From: Vicingaceae bacterium
GTDB lineage: Bacteria; Bacteroidota; Bacteroidia; Flavobacteriales_E; Vicingaceae
Direction: 5' to 3'
Assembly: GCA_028245195.1 (NCBI GenBank)
Contig: JAOKCF010000003.1
Location: 124,001 to 188,000, forward strand
Length of the DNA: 64,000 bases
Under the pieces are notes generated by a model. It was not told the DNA's origin, did not search any database, and saw nothing but the letters and a program-made list of their open reading frames with translations. Both the position numbers and the translations under genes were made by a program. Positions within the stretch are counted from its first letter, which is position 1, and each line of letters begins with the position of its first letter. Shown piece by piece: positions 42,440 through 52,170 of the stretch.

Positions 42440-42667
42440 AAAAAATGTTTAGTTAGAGTATCAGTTTTTTAAAACTTAATGTTTTAGTCGTAAACTATTA
42501 GTTTCGAGACATACGATTTCCCTTTGCCAATTAGTTCAACATTATAATACCCTGCAGCGGTCTGTAAATTTCTATTTTTTTTGAATTAGTCTGAAGTAAT
42601 ATTTTCCCCATTTTTTTAAATGTAATTATTTTTTTTCTATTCCCGCCAAATTGTCATTTCAAAGCCA

Positions 42668-42684
42668 TTGGCACATCATTTGGA
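42668..42684 (+). promoter_or_regulatory. Possible sigma-54-like -24/-12 promoter upstream of htpG
   Basis: TTGGCAC-ATCAT-TTGGA vs consensus TGGCAC-N5-TTGCA (one mismatch in the -12 element), 44 nt upstream of ATG. Confidence 0.4.
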
Positions 42685-42727
42685 AATAGGATTATTGTAA
42701 AAAATAACATTCAAAAATTAATACATT

Positions 42728-44632
42728 ATGGCAAAAGGACAGATTAACGTTCAAACGGAGAATATCTTTCCAATTATCAAGCAATTTTTATATTCTGATC
42801 AGGAGATATTCTTGAGAGAGTTGGTTTCGAATGCAACTGACGCAACTCAGAAATTGAAAACATTGAGCAATATTGGTGAAGTGAAAGGCGACATCGGTGA
42901 AACGCAAATGGAAGTAAAGATTGACGAAAAAGCTAAAACGCTTACTTTTTCAGACCGAGGAATTGGAATGACTGAAGAAGAAGTTGAGAAATACATTAAT
43001 CAGATCGCTTTTTCAGGCGCAGAAGAATTTGTAGAAAAGTACAAAGACAAAGCAAGTGTAATTGGTCACTTTGGACTTGGGTTCTATTCTTCTTTTATGG
43101 TAGCGGATAAAGTTGAGATTTTTTCAAAATCATATAAAAAAGGTAGCACGGCAGTGAAGTGGGAATGTGACGGGAGTCCGAACTTTACGCTTGTAGAAGA
43201 TGATACCAGAAAAGATCGTGGAACTGACATTGTGCTGCATATTTCTGATGATTCAAAGGAGTATTTAGGCGAGTATAAGATCAAAGAGCTACTTGACAAG
43301 TATTGTAAGTTTATGGCGGTTCCAATTAAGTTTGGCACTAAAGAAGTTAATGACCCTGAACACGAGCCAAAAACTACTGCTGACAAAGATGGTAAGGAAA
43401 CGACTGAAGACCATAAGAAGATTACAATTGATAATGTAATTAACAACCCAACTCCTGCATGGACAAAAGCTCCTGCTGATTTAACGGAAGAGGAATACAA
43501 GAATTTCTACAGAGAGTTGTATCCAATGAACTTTGAGGAATCTTTGTTTCACATTCATTTGAATGTAGATTACCCGTTTAATTTAACTGGTATTTTATAC
43601 TTTCCTAAGTTAAAGAAGAACTTAGAAGTTCAAAAAGACAAAATTCAGTTGTACAGCAATCAGGTTTTTGTAACTGATTCTGTTGAAGGAATTGTTCCCG
43701 ACTTCCTAACGTTACTTCACGGTGTAATTGACTCTCCAGACATTCCCTTAAACGTTTCAAGATCCTACTTGCAAGCGGATAGTAATGTGAAGAAAATTTC
43801 TAACTATATCTCCAAAAAAGTGGCTGATAAGTTAGAGGAATTATTTAAAAAAGATAGAAAAGCATTTGAGTCGAAGTGGGACGATATCAAAATTTTCATT
43901 GAGTACGGAATTCTCTCCGATGAGAAATTTGCGAAGAAAGCGGAGAAATTTATGTTGTACAAGAATGTAGATGGGAAATACTTCACGGCAGATGAGTACA
44001 AAACAAAAATTGAAGTAAATCAAACGGATAAAAATTCGAAGGTTGTGTACTTGTATACTTCTGACAAAGACGCACAATACAGTTACATTGATGCTGCAAA
44101 AAGCAAAGGGTACGATGTATTGTTAATGGATTCTCCTTTAACCGCACACTTGGTTGGAAAGTTAGAGCAAGCTGACACGAATACAACTTTTACAAGAGTT
44201 GATGGGGATACAATTGACAAGTTAATTGAGAAAGACGCAGAGATTACTTCTAAATTAACTGAAGGAGATCAAAATGTGTTGAAGCCCGTGATAGAGGAGG
44301 TAGTCGATAAGAATACTTTCACTGTGAACTTTGTTAGCCTCAGCGAATCTGATGCTCCAATGACCGTCACGCAAGCTGAGTTTATGAGAAGAATGAAGGA
44401 TATGAGTGCCATGGGTGGTGGCGGAATGATGGGTATGGGCAACATGCCTGACATGTATAACTTGTCTGTAAATTCAAATCATCCGTTGATTAGTAAAATC
44501 TTAGGTGAGAAGGATGAAGCCAAACAAAAAGACATGGCTAAACAAGCTGCTGATTTAGCTTTGCTGTCTCAAAACCTTTTAAAAGGAGAAGAGCTGAGCA
44601 AGTTTATTAAAAGAAGTGTTTCTCTTATTTAG
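42728..44632 (+). CDS. htpG: Molecular chaperone HtpG (Hsp90)
   Basis: FLRELVSNATDATQKL, DRGIGMTEEE, GHFGLGFYSSFMVA. Confidence 0.97.
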   Translation: MAKGQINVQTENIFPIIKQFLYSDQEIFLRELVSNATDATQKLKTLSNIGEVKGDIGETQMEVKIDEKAKTLTFSDRGIGMTEEEVEKYINQIAFSGAEEFVEKYKDKASVIGHFGLGFYSSFMVADKVEIFSKSYKKGSTAVKWECDGSPNFTLVEDDTRKDRGTDIVLHISDDSKEYLGEYKIKELLDKYCKFMAVPIKFGTKEVNDPEHEPKTTADKDGKETTEDHKKITIDNVINNPTPAWTKAPADLTEEEYKNFYRELYPMNFEESLFHIHLNVDYPFNLTGILYFPKLKKNLEVQKDKIQLYSNQVFVTDSVEGIVPDFLTLLHGVIDSPDIPLNVSRSYLQADSNVKKISNYISKKVADKLEELFKKDRKAFESKWDDIKIFIEYGILSDEKFAKKAEKFMLYKNVDGKYFTADEYKTKIEVNQTDKNSKVVYLYTSDKDAQYSYIDAAKSKGYDVLLMDSPLTAHLVGKLEQADTNTTFTRVDGDTIDKLIEKDAEITSKLTEGDQNVLKPVIEEVVDKNTFTVNFVSLSESDAPMTVTQAEFMRRMKDMSAMGGGGMMGMGNMPDMYNLSVNSNHPLISKILGEKDEAKQKDMAKQAADLALLSQNLLKGEELSKFIKRSVSLI

Positions 44633-44678
44633 AATTCGTTTCGAGTAATTGAAGAAGTGAAATTATTTCATAAAAAAG

Positions 44679-44725
44679 AATCCTCATTCTTTAATCTGTT
44701 TTTTAGATTTGGTTGAGGATTTTTT
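44679..44725 (+). terminator. Terminator after htpG
   Basis: AATCCTCA ... TGAGGATT followed by T-run. Confidence 0.65.
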
Positions 44726-44813
44726 ATACCTTTTGACAAACATTTTTACCGCTCATAAATTCTGAAAACGAAAGAGTAGAATTGTCATTAACTTAACAAC
44801 GAATAAAACCAAA

Positions 44814-45392
44814 ATGAAAAAATTTAAATATATTATAGTAGCATTTTTTGCTGTTGCAACATTAAGTTCTTGTGGATACAATGACATGGTCGCTAAGCAA
44901 GAAAGTGTTGGAGGGCAATGGGCTCAAGTTGAGACATCTTATCAAAGGAGAGCGGATTTGATACCAAATTTAGTCTCAACCGTAAAAGGGTATGCCGAGT
45001 TTGAGAAATCAACCTTTGTTGAGGTAACTGAAGCTCGCTCAAAAGCAACTTCGATGAACATAAATGTAGAAGATTTGACGCCTGAAAATATGGCTAAATT
45101 TCAAAATGCGCAGAGCCAGTTGAGTGGATCATTATCTAGATTGATGGCAACTTTTGAACGTTATCCTGACTTAAAAGCTAATCAGAATTTTTTAGAGTTA
45201 CAAGCTCAACTAGAAGGAACAGAGAATAGAATCTCAGTGGAACGCAGAAAGTTCAATGAAGTAACGAGAGACTATAATACATACATTAAGCAGTTTCCAA
45301 GAAACATTTATGCTGGTTGGTTTGACTTTGAGAAGAAAGGTTATTTTGAAGCAGAGGAAGGATCAGAAAAGGCACCAAAAGTAGAATTTTAA
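44814..45392 (+). CDS. LemA family protein
   Basis: SCGYNDMVAKQESV, QVETSYQRRADLIPNLVSTVKGYAEFE. Confidence 0.95.
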   Translation: MKKFKYIIVAFFAVATLSSCGYNDMVAKQESVGGQWAQVETSYQRRADLIPNLVSTVKGYAEFEKSTFVEVTEARSKATSMNINVEDLTPENMAKFQNAQSQLSGSLSRLMATFERYPDLKANQNFLELQAQLEGTENRISVERRKFNEVTRDYNTYIKQFPRNIYAGWFDFEKKGYFEAEEGSEKAPKVEF

Positions 45393-45393
45393 G

Positions 45394-45831
45394 ATGGCAA
45401 AAGATTTATTTACAGAAGCTCAACAGCAGCAGGTTAGAGAGGCTATTCAAGAAGCCGAATTAAACACTTCTGGTGAAGTAAAAATTCACATTGAGCGCAA
45501 GCTCAAAGAAGATGTAATGGACAGAGCTTCTCATGTTTTTGAGCAATTAGAATTGCACAAAACGAAACTCAGAAACGGAGTGCTAATTTACTTGGCTATT
45601 GAATCTAAAGAGTTTGCCATTTTAGGTGATGTTGGAATTAATCAAAAAGTATCTGAAGGTTTCTGGGATTCTACTTCTTTAACGATGTTAGAATTGTTCA
45701 AGAAAGGTGATTTTGTCGGTGGTTTAATTGCCGGATCAAAAGAAGCAGGGTTGCAGCTAAAAGCACATTTCCCTTATCAAAAAGGCGATATTAACGAATT
45801 GTCTGACGACATATCATTTGGAAAAAATTAG
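45394..45831 (+). CDS. TPM domain-containing protein
   Basis: TSGEVKIHIERKLKEDVMDRA, GVLIYLAIESKEFAILGDVGIN; adjacent to LemA. Confidence 0.85.
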   Translation: MAKDLFTEAQQQQVREAIQEAELNTSGEVKIHIERKLKEDVMDRASHVFEQLELHKTKLRNGVLIYLAIESKEFAILGDVGINQKVSEGFWDSTSLTMLELFKKGDFVGGLIAGSKEAGLQLKAHFPYQKGDINELSDDISFGKN

Positions 45832-46623
45832 ATGCTAAAAAAACAATTATTCTCCCTTTTTATATTTTTTGTAGTTGCACTTCATGCTTCTGCCCAAGTT
45901 GGCTGTATTCCTGAAAAGAAGAGCCCACAAAAATTGGTAAACGATTTTGCCAACGTTCTATCATCTTCTTTCGAAGCACAATTAGAAAATTATTTAGTTG
46001 GCTTTAATGACACTACTTCAACACAAATTACATTGGTAACAGTTGCCGACTTATGCGGAGAGGAACCTTCCTTTTTTGCATTTGACTTAGGTGAAAAGTG
46101 GGGAGTAGGTGATGCAAAGTTCGATAATGGTATAGTGGTTCTATTTAAACCCAAACAAGCATTATCGAAAGGAGAGGTATTTATAGCTGCTGGTTATGGT
46201 TTGGAAGGTATTTTACCAGATGCTATTAGTAAAAGGATAGTTGAGAATGAAATGATACCTTACTTCAAAAGTGGTCAAACAGAGCAAGGTTTGCTTCAAG
46301 GTATTCAAACCATCATAGAGATTATTGGAGGAGAGTATTCTGCCGAAAATTATAACTCTAAAGTTAGGGGAGGTAAGAAGGGATCAATATTTCCTGTGAT
46401 ATTTATAATCATATTTATAATCATCATGTTTGCCGGAACTTTTGGCAGAGCAAGAGGGTATGCGAATAGAAACAATACTTCCCTGTGGTTAGCTTTAATG
46501 TTAATGGGGTCTTCTAACGGGAGACATTCAGGTTCTTTTGGGAATTTCACAGGAGGTAGAGGTGGCTTCGGTGGTTTTGGCGGTGGTTCTTTTGGAGGCG
46601 GTGGTGCAGGAGGGAGCTGGTAA
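45832..46623 (+). CDS. TPM domain-containing membrane protein with Gly-rich tail
   Basis: VNDFANVLSS.., GYGLEGILPDA, one TM and FGGFGGGSFGGGGAGGSW C-terminus. Confidence 0.9.
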   Translation: MLKKQLFSLFIFFVVALHASAQVGCIPEKKSPQKLVNDFANVLSSSFEAQLENYLVGFNDTTSTQITLVTVADLCGEEPSFFAFDLGEKWGVGDAKFDNGIVVLFKPKQALSKGEVFIAAGYGLEGILPDAISKRIVENEMIPYFKSGQTEQGLLQGIQTIIEIIGGEYSAENYNSKVRGGKKGSIFPVIFIIIFIIIMFAGTFGRARGYANRNNTSLWLALMLMGSSNGRHSGSFGNFTGGRGGFGGFGGGSFGGGGAGGSW

Positions 46624-46720
46624 AGTGATTATGATTTACGAATATGGCAATTACGAATGCTGAGATATGAAATAGATCACCAGTCGGTATGATATTCAAT
46701 TTAAAATAAGAACATAAAAA

Positions 46721-46746
46721 AACCGCCTCGAGTAATCGAGGCGGTT
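46721..46746. terminator. Bidirectional terminator between TPM cluster and rpoD
   Basis: AACCGCCTCGA-GTAA-TCGAGGCGGTT flanked by an A-run. Confidence 0.9.
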
Positions 46747-46768
46747 GTGTTTCTAGTAAAGTAAAGTT

Positions 46769-47632
46769 TTACAAGTACGTTTGAAGATTCGTTTGATTCG
46801 AAACTCTTCTTAGCCTTCTTAAACCTCTTTCTTTAATTTGACGAATTCGTTCTCTTGTTAAGCCAAAAGTATTTCCAATTTCTTCTAACGTCATCTCACT
46901 TGCTCCACCTAAACCGTAGAATAAACGAATAACTTCAGCTTCCATTCCTTTCAAATACGCCAATGTTCTTTCTAAATCTTGAGAAAGTGACTCTTGTAAA
47001 AGGTTGTCTGCTGGGTCAGGAGTATCCGAATTTTGAAGAACACTCACCAAACTATTGTTGTCATCATCGTTACTCATAGGAGCATCAATAGAAACTTGCT
47101 TCTTAGACATTTTCAAAGACATTTCTACCTTTGCTACATCCATCTCTGTCAAGTCTGACAATTCGTCTGCTGTTGGAGTTCTTTCATTCTTTTGCTCAAA
47201 TTCATTTGAAGCTTTACTGATTTTTTGAATCTCACCCAATCGGTTGTGTGGTAAACGAATGGTTCTAGAGTTATCAGCTGCGGCTTTCAAAATACTTTGA
47301 CGAATCCACCATACTGCATAAGAGATAAACTTAAACCCCTTTGTATGGTCGTACCTTTTTGCCGCTTCAATTAATCCTAAGTTTCCTTCATTAATCAAAT
47401 CTTCTAAAGTCAGACCGGTATTTTGGTATTGTTTTGCAACAGAAATTACGAAACGCAAATTAGCTCTTACCAAACTGTTCAACGCTCTTTCATCGCCACT
47501 CTGAATTTTAATTGCCAACTCTACCTCTTCTTCGGCCGTAATCATCTCTTCCTTCGAAACATCTTGAAGATATTTCTCTAAAGACTTACTTTCTCGTTTG
47601 GTAATCTGCTGACTAATTTTTAGTTGTCTCAT
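46769..47632 (-). CDS. rpoD: RNA polymerase primary sigma factor RpoD/SigA (Bacteroidetes short type)
   Basis: MRQLKISQQITKRESKSLEKYLQDVSKEEMI; region 2 DLINEGNLGLIEAAKRYD..YAVWWIRQSI; ERIRQIKERGLRRLRR. Start moved to the conserved internal Met. Confidence 0.94.
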   Translation of the reverse strand: MRQLKISQQITKRESKSLEKYLQDVSKEEMITAEEEVELAIKIQSGDERALNSLVRANLRFVISVAKQYQNTGLTLEDLINEGNLGLIEAAKRYDHTKGFKFISYAVWWIRQSILKAAADNSRTIRLPHNRLGEIQKISKASNEFEQKNERTPTADELSDLTEMDVAKVEMSLKMSKKQVSIDAPMSNDDDNNSLVSVLQNSDTPDPADNLLQESLSQDLERTLAYLKGMEAEVIRLFYGLGGASEMTLEEIGNTFGLTRERIRQIKERGLRRLRRVSNQTNLQTYL

Positions 47633-47679
47633 ATTTTTCTTTTTCTTTTTACAAAACTTTCTACCTAGCAAAAATCATG

Positions 47680-47991
47680 CTAAGTATTAGTGCTATTTTT
47701 TGGCACCACACTTTTACTATGCTCATGCTTTATAATCCAGTCTTCACCAAATATATTTGGTAAGTAACGGTTGTAAAGCATTAATCTAACTCTTCCTTCT
47801 TTGTCAATTTCTTTTTCTGTTGGTTCTCCTGTAAACTCATAGCAGTTAATATGTGGATGCAACTGTATGTAACGTTGCACGATTTTTACTATGGTAGACA
47901 TTACTCTATAAACCTCAAACTTATTGGTCATGCTATATTCTTCGCCATCAAACTCCTCATTCAATACTCCAAAAACAATGGAGGTACTCAA
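47680..47991 (-). CDS. Hypothetical protein
   Basis: 103-aa ORF upstream of rpoD with balanced composition and no recognised family. Confidence 0.6.
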   Translation of the reverse strand: MSTSIVFGVLNEEFDGEEYSMTNKFEVYRVMSTIVKIVQRYIQLHPHINCYEFTGEPTEKEIDKEGRVRLMLYNRYLPNIFGEDWIIKHEHSKSVVPKNSTNT

Positions 47992-48000
47992 AATGTTATG

Positions 48001-48107
48001 TTGGTTTCAACCAAACCTTAATTCTTACTGTATGCCGCTATCTGTCGCGAAATAGTAAGCGGATCCACTCTCGATTAGTGGAGGTTTAACGTTATATGTT
48101 GGTTGAA
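48001..48107. other. Multi-stem inverted-repeat element (candidate structured RNA or mobile relic)
   Basis: Outer TTCAACCAA/TTGGTTGAA, nested AAACC/GGTTT, and two internal hairpins CCGCTAT..ATAGTAAGCGG and CCACT-CTCGATT-AGTGG. Confidence 0.45.
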
Positions 48108-48226
48108 GAACGCGCAAATCCAATGGGCAAAATTAGTTAATAAAAAGCAGATTTTAAATATTATTAAACGACATCTTAAGGAACATCAATTTCCTAATTT
48201 TATTGCTTCTTAAACGTTAAAATATT

Positions 48227-48982
48227 ATGAAAGGTTGGGCAAAATGGATTGGGGCGTTAATTGGGTTTTCATTTTTTAAATTTCCGGGTGCAATTTTGGG
48301 CTTTATCATTGGCAGTCTATTCGATCGAAGAGGTTCTGTAGAGTGGGATGAGCGTTTTTCGGGAGATCGGTACACAGGACAGCAAGCGTATCAAAGAACC
48401 GCAACAGGTGACTTCCCTGCAAGTCTTTTATTACTTACAGCGGCTGTAATGAAAGCTGATGGGAAGGTTTTAAAATCTGAGTTGGAATATGTCAAGCGTT
48501 TTTATACGCAGCAATTCGGAGAGGCGCAAACAAAAGAGCAAATGCGAGCCTTACGAGATTTATTAAAAAGTCCTATTGATGCTCGAACGGTTGGTCATCA
48601 AATTCGATATCAAATGCAATACGCAAGTCGATTGCAATTGTTGCACTACATGTTTGGTATTGCAAAAGCAGATGGGCACATAAGTGAAAGTGAAGTTTTG
48701 ACTATTCAGCGAATAGCGGGGTTTTTAGGCATTAATTCAGCAGATTTCCAGTCGATAAAAGCGATGTTTGTTAGACAAACTGGCAGCGACTTTAAGATTT
48801 TAGAAGTCACGCAAGATGCAACTGACGATGAGGTGAAGAAGGCTTATCGCAAAATGGCGATGAAGTACCATCCGGATAAAGTGAATCACTTAGGTGAAGA
48901 AGTTAAGGTTCAAGCAGAAGATAAATTTAGAAAAGTTCAAGAAGCCTATGAGAACATAAAAAAGGTGAGGGGCTTCTCTTGA
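48227..48982 (+). CDS. DjlA-like TerB + J-domain membrane protein
   Basis: N-terminal TM, TerB-like middle, C-terminal J domain with HPD ([19 protein letters not shown]). Confidence 0.92.
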   Translation: MKGWAKWIGALIGFSFFKFPGAILGFIIGSLFDRRGSVEWDERFSGDRYTGQQAYQRTATGDFPASLLLLTAAVMKADGKVLKSELEYVKRFYTQQFGEAQTKEQMRALRDLLKSPIDARTVGHQIRYQMQYASRLQLLHYMFGIAKADGHISESEVLTIQRIAGFLGINSADFQSIKAMFVRQTGSDFKILEVTQDATDDEVKKAYRKMAMKYHPDKVNHLGEEVKVQAEDKFRKVQEAYENIKKVRGFS

Positions 48983-49011
48983 TGATAAACGGTTTCGAAT
49001 TTTTGAGATAT

Positions 49012-49236
49012 TCACTTTATTAGTTCTTCACTTGTCTTGGTAGAGTCATTCTCTTGTTTCTTTGGAAGGGGTTTAACGAATTTGAATAAACTAAAATCAT
49101 AGCGCTCTACTTTCTTTTTTTGAGTAGGATTTTCTTCTTTTTGATGGTTATCTAATTGAATTTCAATTTTATTGGTGGCAAAGCCAAAAACACAAAATCC
49201 AATGGTAAAAACAGCGGAGAGAACTAACTTTTTCAT
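49012..49236 (-). CDS. Small secreted hypothetical protein
   Basis: 74 aa with N-terminal signal-like hydrophobic segment and a charged C-terminus. Confidence 0.5.
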   Translation of the reverse strand: MKKLVLSAVFTIGFCVFGFATNKIEIQLDNHQKEENPTQKKKVERYDFSLFKFVKPLPKKQENDSTKTSEELIK

Positions 49237-49355
49237 ATGCTTAATTTTAGTTACTTGAAAATAATAAAATCTGCCGAAATGACAAAGGCTAATTATTTGT
49301 ATGGTACAATTTTAAGAAATATTTGGCAAGTAGTAGATTAATTTAAAAAAATTGA

Positions 49356-50078
49356 ATGGACAGTTTCGAAAAGAAGAAATTTATTTATAGTGCACTGTTT
49401 CCATTCATTTTTGTGCTGCTAATTGTTTTAGTTAAAACAATTGAATTGTACTTTGATACTTCATTTGTTAGATTCGGAATACTGCCAAGAGCGTTTTCTG
49501 GGCTTAAAGGAGTTCTGCTTGCACCTTTTATTCATGGGGATTGGAATCATGTCTTTAACAATTCAGTTCCACTCCTTATTCTTGGTTGGGCCATGTTCTA
49601 CTTTTATAGATCGCTTGCACCAAAAGTTATTTTGCTTTCTTTCTTATTAGCTGGATTATATACTTGGATTTCCGCGAGAACAGCCTATCATATTGGCGCC
49701 AGTGGTTTGGTATATGCTTTATTTGGTTTTTTATTTATCAGTGGCTTTCTTAGAAAGTACATTCCGTTGGTTGCACTTTCTTTTTTAGTTGCGTTTTTAT
49801 ATGGTAGTTTAATTTGGGGAATTCTACCATGGGATAAAAGCATTAGTTGGGAGGGCCATTTTTGGGGATTATTGATTGGCCTTGTTTTAGCTGTTGTTTA
49901 CCGCAAACAAGGCCCTCAGCGTAAAATGTTCGTTTGGCCTGACGAGGAAGAAAACGAGGAAGTCCTTGGTGATTATATCGAATTTAAAGAGGAGGTAGAA
50001 AAGCCTGAGGATTCAAATTATAATCAACCGGATGTGGTCTATCATTATGTGCCGAAGGGAAAAGAGCCTAAACCGTAA
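49356..50078 (+). CDS. Rhomboid family intramembrane serine protease
   Basis: Catalytic HIGASGLVYALFG and GHFWG histidine motif; HGDWNHVFNN. Confidence 0.9.
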   Translation: MDSFEKKKFIYSALFPFIFVLLIVLVKTIELYFDTSFVRFGILPRAFSGLKGVLLAPFIHGDWNHVFNNSVPLLILGWAMFYFYRSLAPKVILLSFLLAGLYTWISARTAYHIGASGLVYALFGFLFISGFLRKYIPLVALSFLVAFLYGSLIWGILPWDKSISWEGHFWGLLIGLVLAVVYRKQGPQRKMFVWPDEEENEEVLGDYIEFKEEVEKPEDSNYNQPDVVYHYVPKGKEPKP

Positions 50079-50098
50079 TTTAAAGTATCTTTAAAATT

Positions 50099-50491
50099 AT
50101 GGTTGCTGAGTTGGCAAAGTGGACAGTTATAATTTTCGGAGTCTTTATTATATTTATAGGTCTTGTTATGCTTTTCTGGCCTACAAAAGCGAGAGAAATA
50201 CTGCGAAAAGCAGGTTCTACTAATCTTATCAATTACACAGAAATTACAATTCGGTTAATTCCGGCAATTACATTGGTGATTTGCGCTGATTATAGTAAAT
50301 ATCCACCTGCCTTTTTAATCTTTGGGTGGTTTATGATTGCTACCTCTTTAGTATTATATCTCGTAACAAGAAGAGTACTTCGCAGTTTTCCAATGAAAAG
50401 TGCCGATTTATTAAAACCGTTGTATTTCCAAATTATATCTCCTTTTGCATTTTTGTTTGGAGTGCTAATTATTTGTAATGTAATTTTTTAG
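50099..50491 (+). CDS. Hypothetical membrane protein
   Basis: 130 aa, four hydrophobic segments, short gap after the rhomboid gene. Confidence 0.7.
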   Translation: MVAELAKWTVIIFGVFIIFIGLVMLFWPTKAREILRKAGSTNLINYTEITIRLIPAITLVICADYSKYPPAFLIFGWFMIATSLVLYLVTRRVLRSFPMKSADLLKPLYFQIISPFAFLFGVLIICNVIF

Positions 50492-50524
50492 ACTACTTCA
50501 CTTAGTCTACAGCTATCTCAGCAC

Positions 50525-51454
50525 TTACTTCCCACTAGCCTTAAATAGAATCTCCTTTTCTTTTTTACTCAGTGAATCGTAACCTGAGCGAGAAATTTTA
50601 TCAAGAATAGCATCCACTACTGACTGTTCTTCTTTTTTACGGTCGTTGTGCTCGTAATCAGATGCAGATGGCCTTTTGTATTTTACCTTCATCTTGCCTT
50701 TTTTACTTGGTTTTACCAAAGCCAGTAAAAAATTTGTGGTTGAACTTACCCATGCCGTAATGTCTTTTCCCTTCGCCCACTGCTTCGCGAATAAGAATCC
50801 TAAAGCTGCTCCGCCAATGTGAGCAATATGACCACCCGAGTTAGAGTTTGAAATACTAAGTACATCAATAACGAAAGAGAAAATTGCAATGTATTTTAGC
50901 TTTACATCGCCTAAAAATAATAGACGGATCGCGTAATTAGGTGAATAGGTTCCAATACCAACAACAATAGCCATTACTGATGCAGAAGCACCTAAAGCAA
51001 TAGCACTGCTGTTTACATTTTCAAATACTGGGAAAATATTAAAAAATAGCACATATAAAAGCGCACCCGCAATACCTCCTGCAATGTAAACTGTGTATAG
51101 TTTACGTTCGCCTAAAAATTGGACAAACAAGGTGCCTAAGAAATACAACCAGAGCATATTACTAAACAAATGCCATAGACCTAGATGCAAAAACATATAG
51201 GTAATAATTGTCCATGGTTTAAAGATAAGTTTACTTGGGTCTGAAGGCACAGCTAACCATTCCAATGCCCATTGATTAGGTGAGCCATTTGCAACAAATA
51301 GCCAAAAGAACAAGTACAGTAATTTTATGGCAACAAAAAGTACTAAGTTGGCATAAATCAACTTTACCAACATGCTATTCTGCAAGAAGTTGTTGCTGAA
51401 GTTATTTTGATTTCCGAATCGCATTAATAGAAGTTGTTTGTGTTTGTTTTCCAA
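50525..51454 (-). CDS. Rhomboid family intramembrane protease
   Basis: FLHLGLWHLFSNMLWLYFLG, ALGASASVMAIVVG, GHIAHIGG. Start may be the internal Met (MRFGNQNN). Confidence 0.88.
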   Translation of the reverse strand: MENKHKQLLLMRFGNQNNFSNNFLQNSMLVKLIYANLVLFVAIKLLYLFFWLFVANGSPNQWALEWLAVPSDPSKLIFKPWTIITYMFLHLGLWHLFSNMLWLYFLGTLFVQFLGERKLYTVYIAGGIAGALLYVLFFNIFPVFENVNSSAIALGASASVMAIVVGIGTYSPNYAIRLLFLGDVKLKYIAIFSFVIDVLSISNSNSGGHIAHIGGAALGFLFAKQWAKGKDITAWVSSTTNFLLALVKPSKKGKMKVKYKRPSASDYEHNDRKKEEQSVVDAILDKISRSGYDSLSKKEKEILFKASGK

Positions 51455-52170
51455 AACTTAATCAACGCAAAACCGAAAAGCATTCCGCCCAAGTGAGCAA
51501 AGTGCGCAACATTGTCGTTCGGGTTGCTAGCTATCCCTTGATACAGCTCAATTGCTCCGTAAATCAATACAAAATACTTTGCTTTTATTGGAATTGGAGG
51601 GATAATGAGTAGTAGCTGAGTATTCGGAAAAAGCATTCCAAACGCCAATAGAATTCCAAAAACAGCACCTGATGCACCGACGGTAGAGATGTTAATTAAA
51701 TTGTTGATTTCAGCTGCGACAGTGTCAACGTAATTTTTTCCCATCTGTCGTATGGAAAGTCCTTCGTCTAAAATTTGCTGATACATGGCTGGATCAATTT
51801 CACTAATTAGTGATTGAATACGAAGTTCAGTTACGAGTAATTGAATAATTCCTGCTCCAATTCCTGTAACCATGTAATAGATTAGAAACCGTTTTGGACC
51901 CCAGACTTGTTCCAATATTTTACCAAACATGTATAGTGCAAACATGTTGAAAAACAAATGGGCAATACCGCCATGCATGAACATGTATGTTATCAATTGG
52001 TGCGGCCGAAACAAGTCACTAGACCAATGATGCAAGCCTAATATCTGCGCTAAATCAATTCCTGCAGACGAACTTGCGAAAGTTGCTAGAAGCATCAGCA
52101 CATTAAGAATTAGCAAGTTTTTTACAACTAATGGAAGGTCTGCAAAAGGATTTCTAGATCCGAAATTCAT
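51424..52170 (-). CDS. Rhomboid family intramembrane protease
   Basis: FMHGGIAHLFFNMFALYMFG, VGASGAVFGILLAFG, AHFAHLGG. Confidence 0.92.
   Translation of the reverse strand: MNFGSRNPFADLPLVVKNLLILNVLMLLATFASSSAGIDLAQILGLHHWSSDLFRPHQLITYMFMHGGIAHLFFNMFALYMFGKILEQVWGPKRFLIYYMVTGIGAGIIQLLVTELRIQSLISEIDPAMYQQILDEGLSIRQMGKNYVDTVAAEINNLINISTVGASGAVFGILLAFGMLFPNTQLLLIIPPIPIKAKYFVLIYGAIELYQGIASNPNDNVAHFAHLGGMLFGFALIKFWKTNTNNFY

Noticed and set aside
43084-44454. Several overlapping minus-strand ORFs opposite htpG
   Set aside because: Ser/Leu-rich antisense shadows of a conserved gene.
48006-48107. Integron attC site interpretation of the 48.0-kb inverted-repeat element
   Set aside because: The terminal sequences do not give matching RYYYAAC and GTTRRRY core sites, and no integron integrase or cassette array is present.
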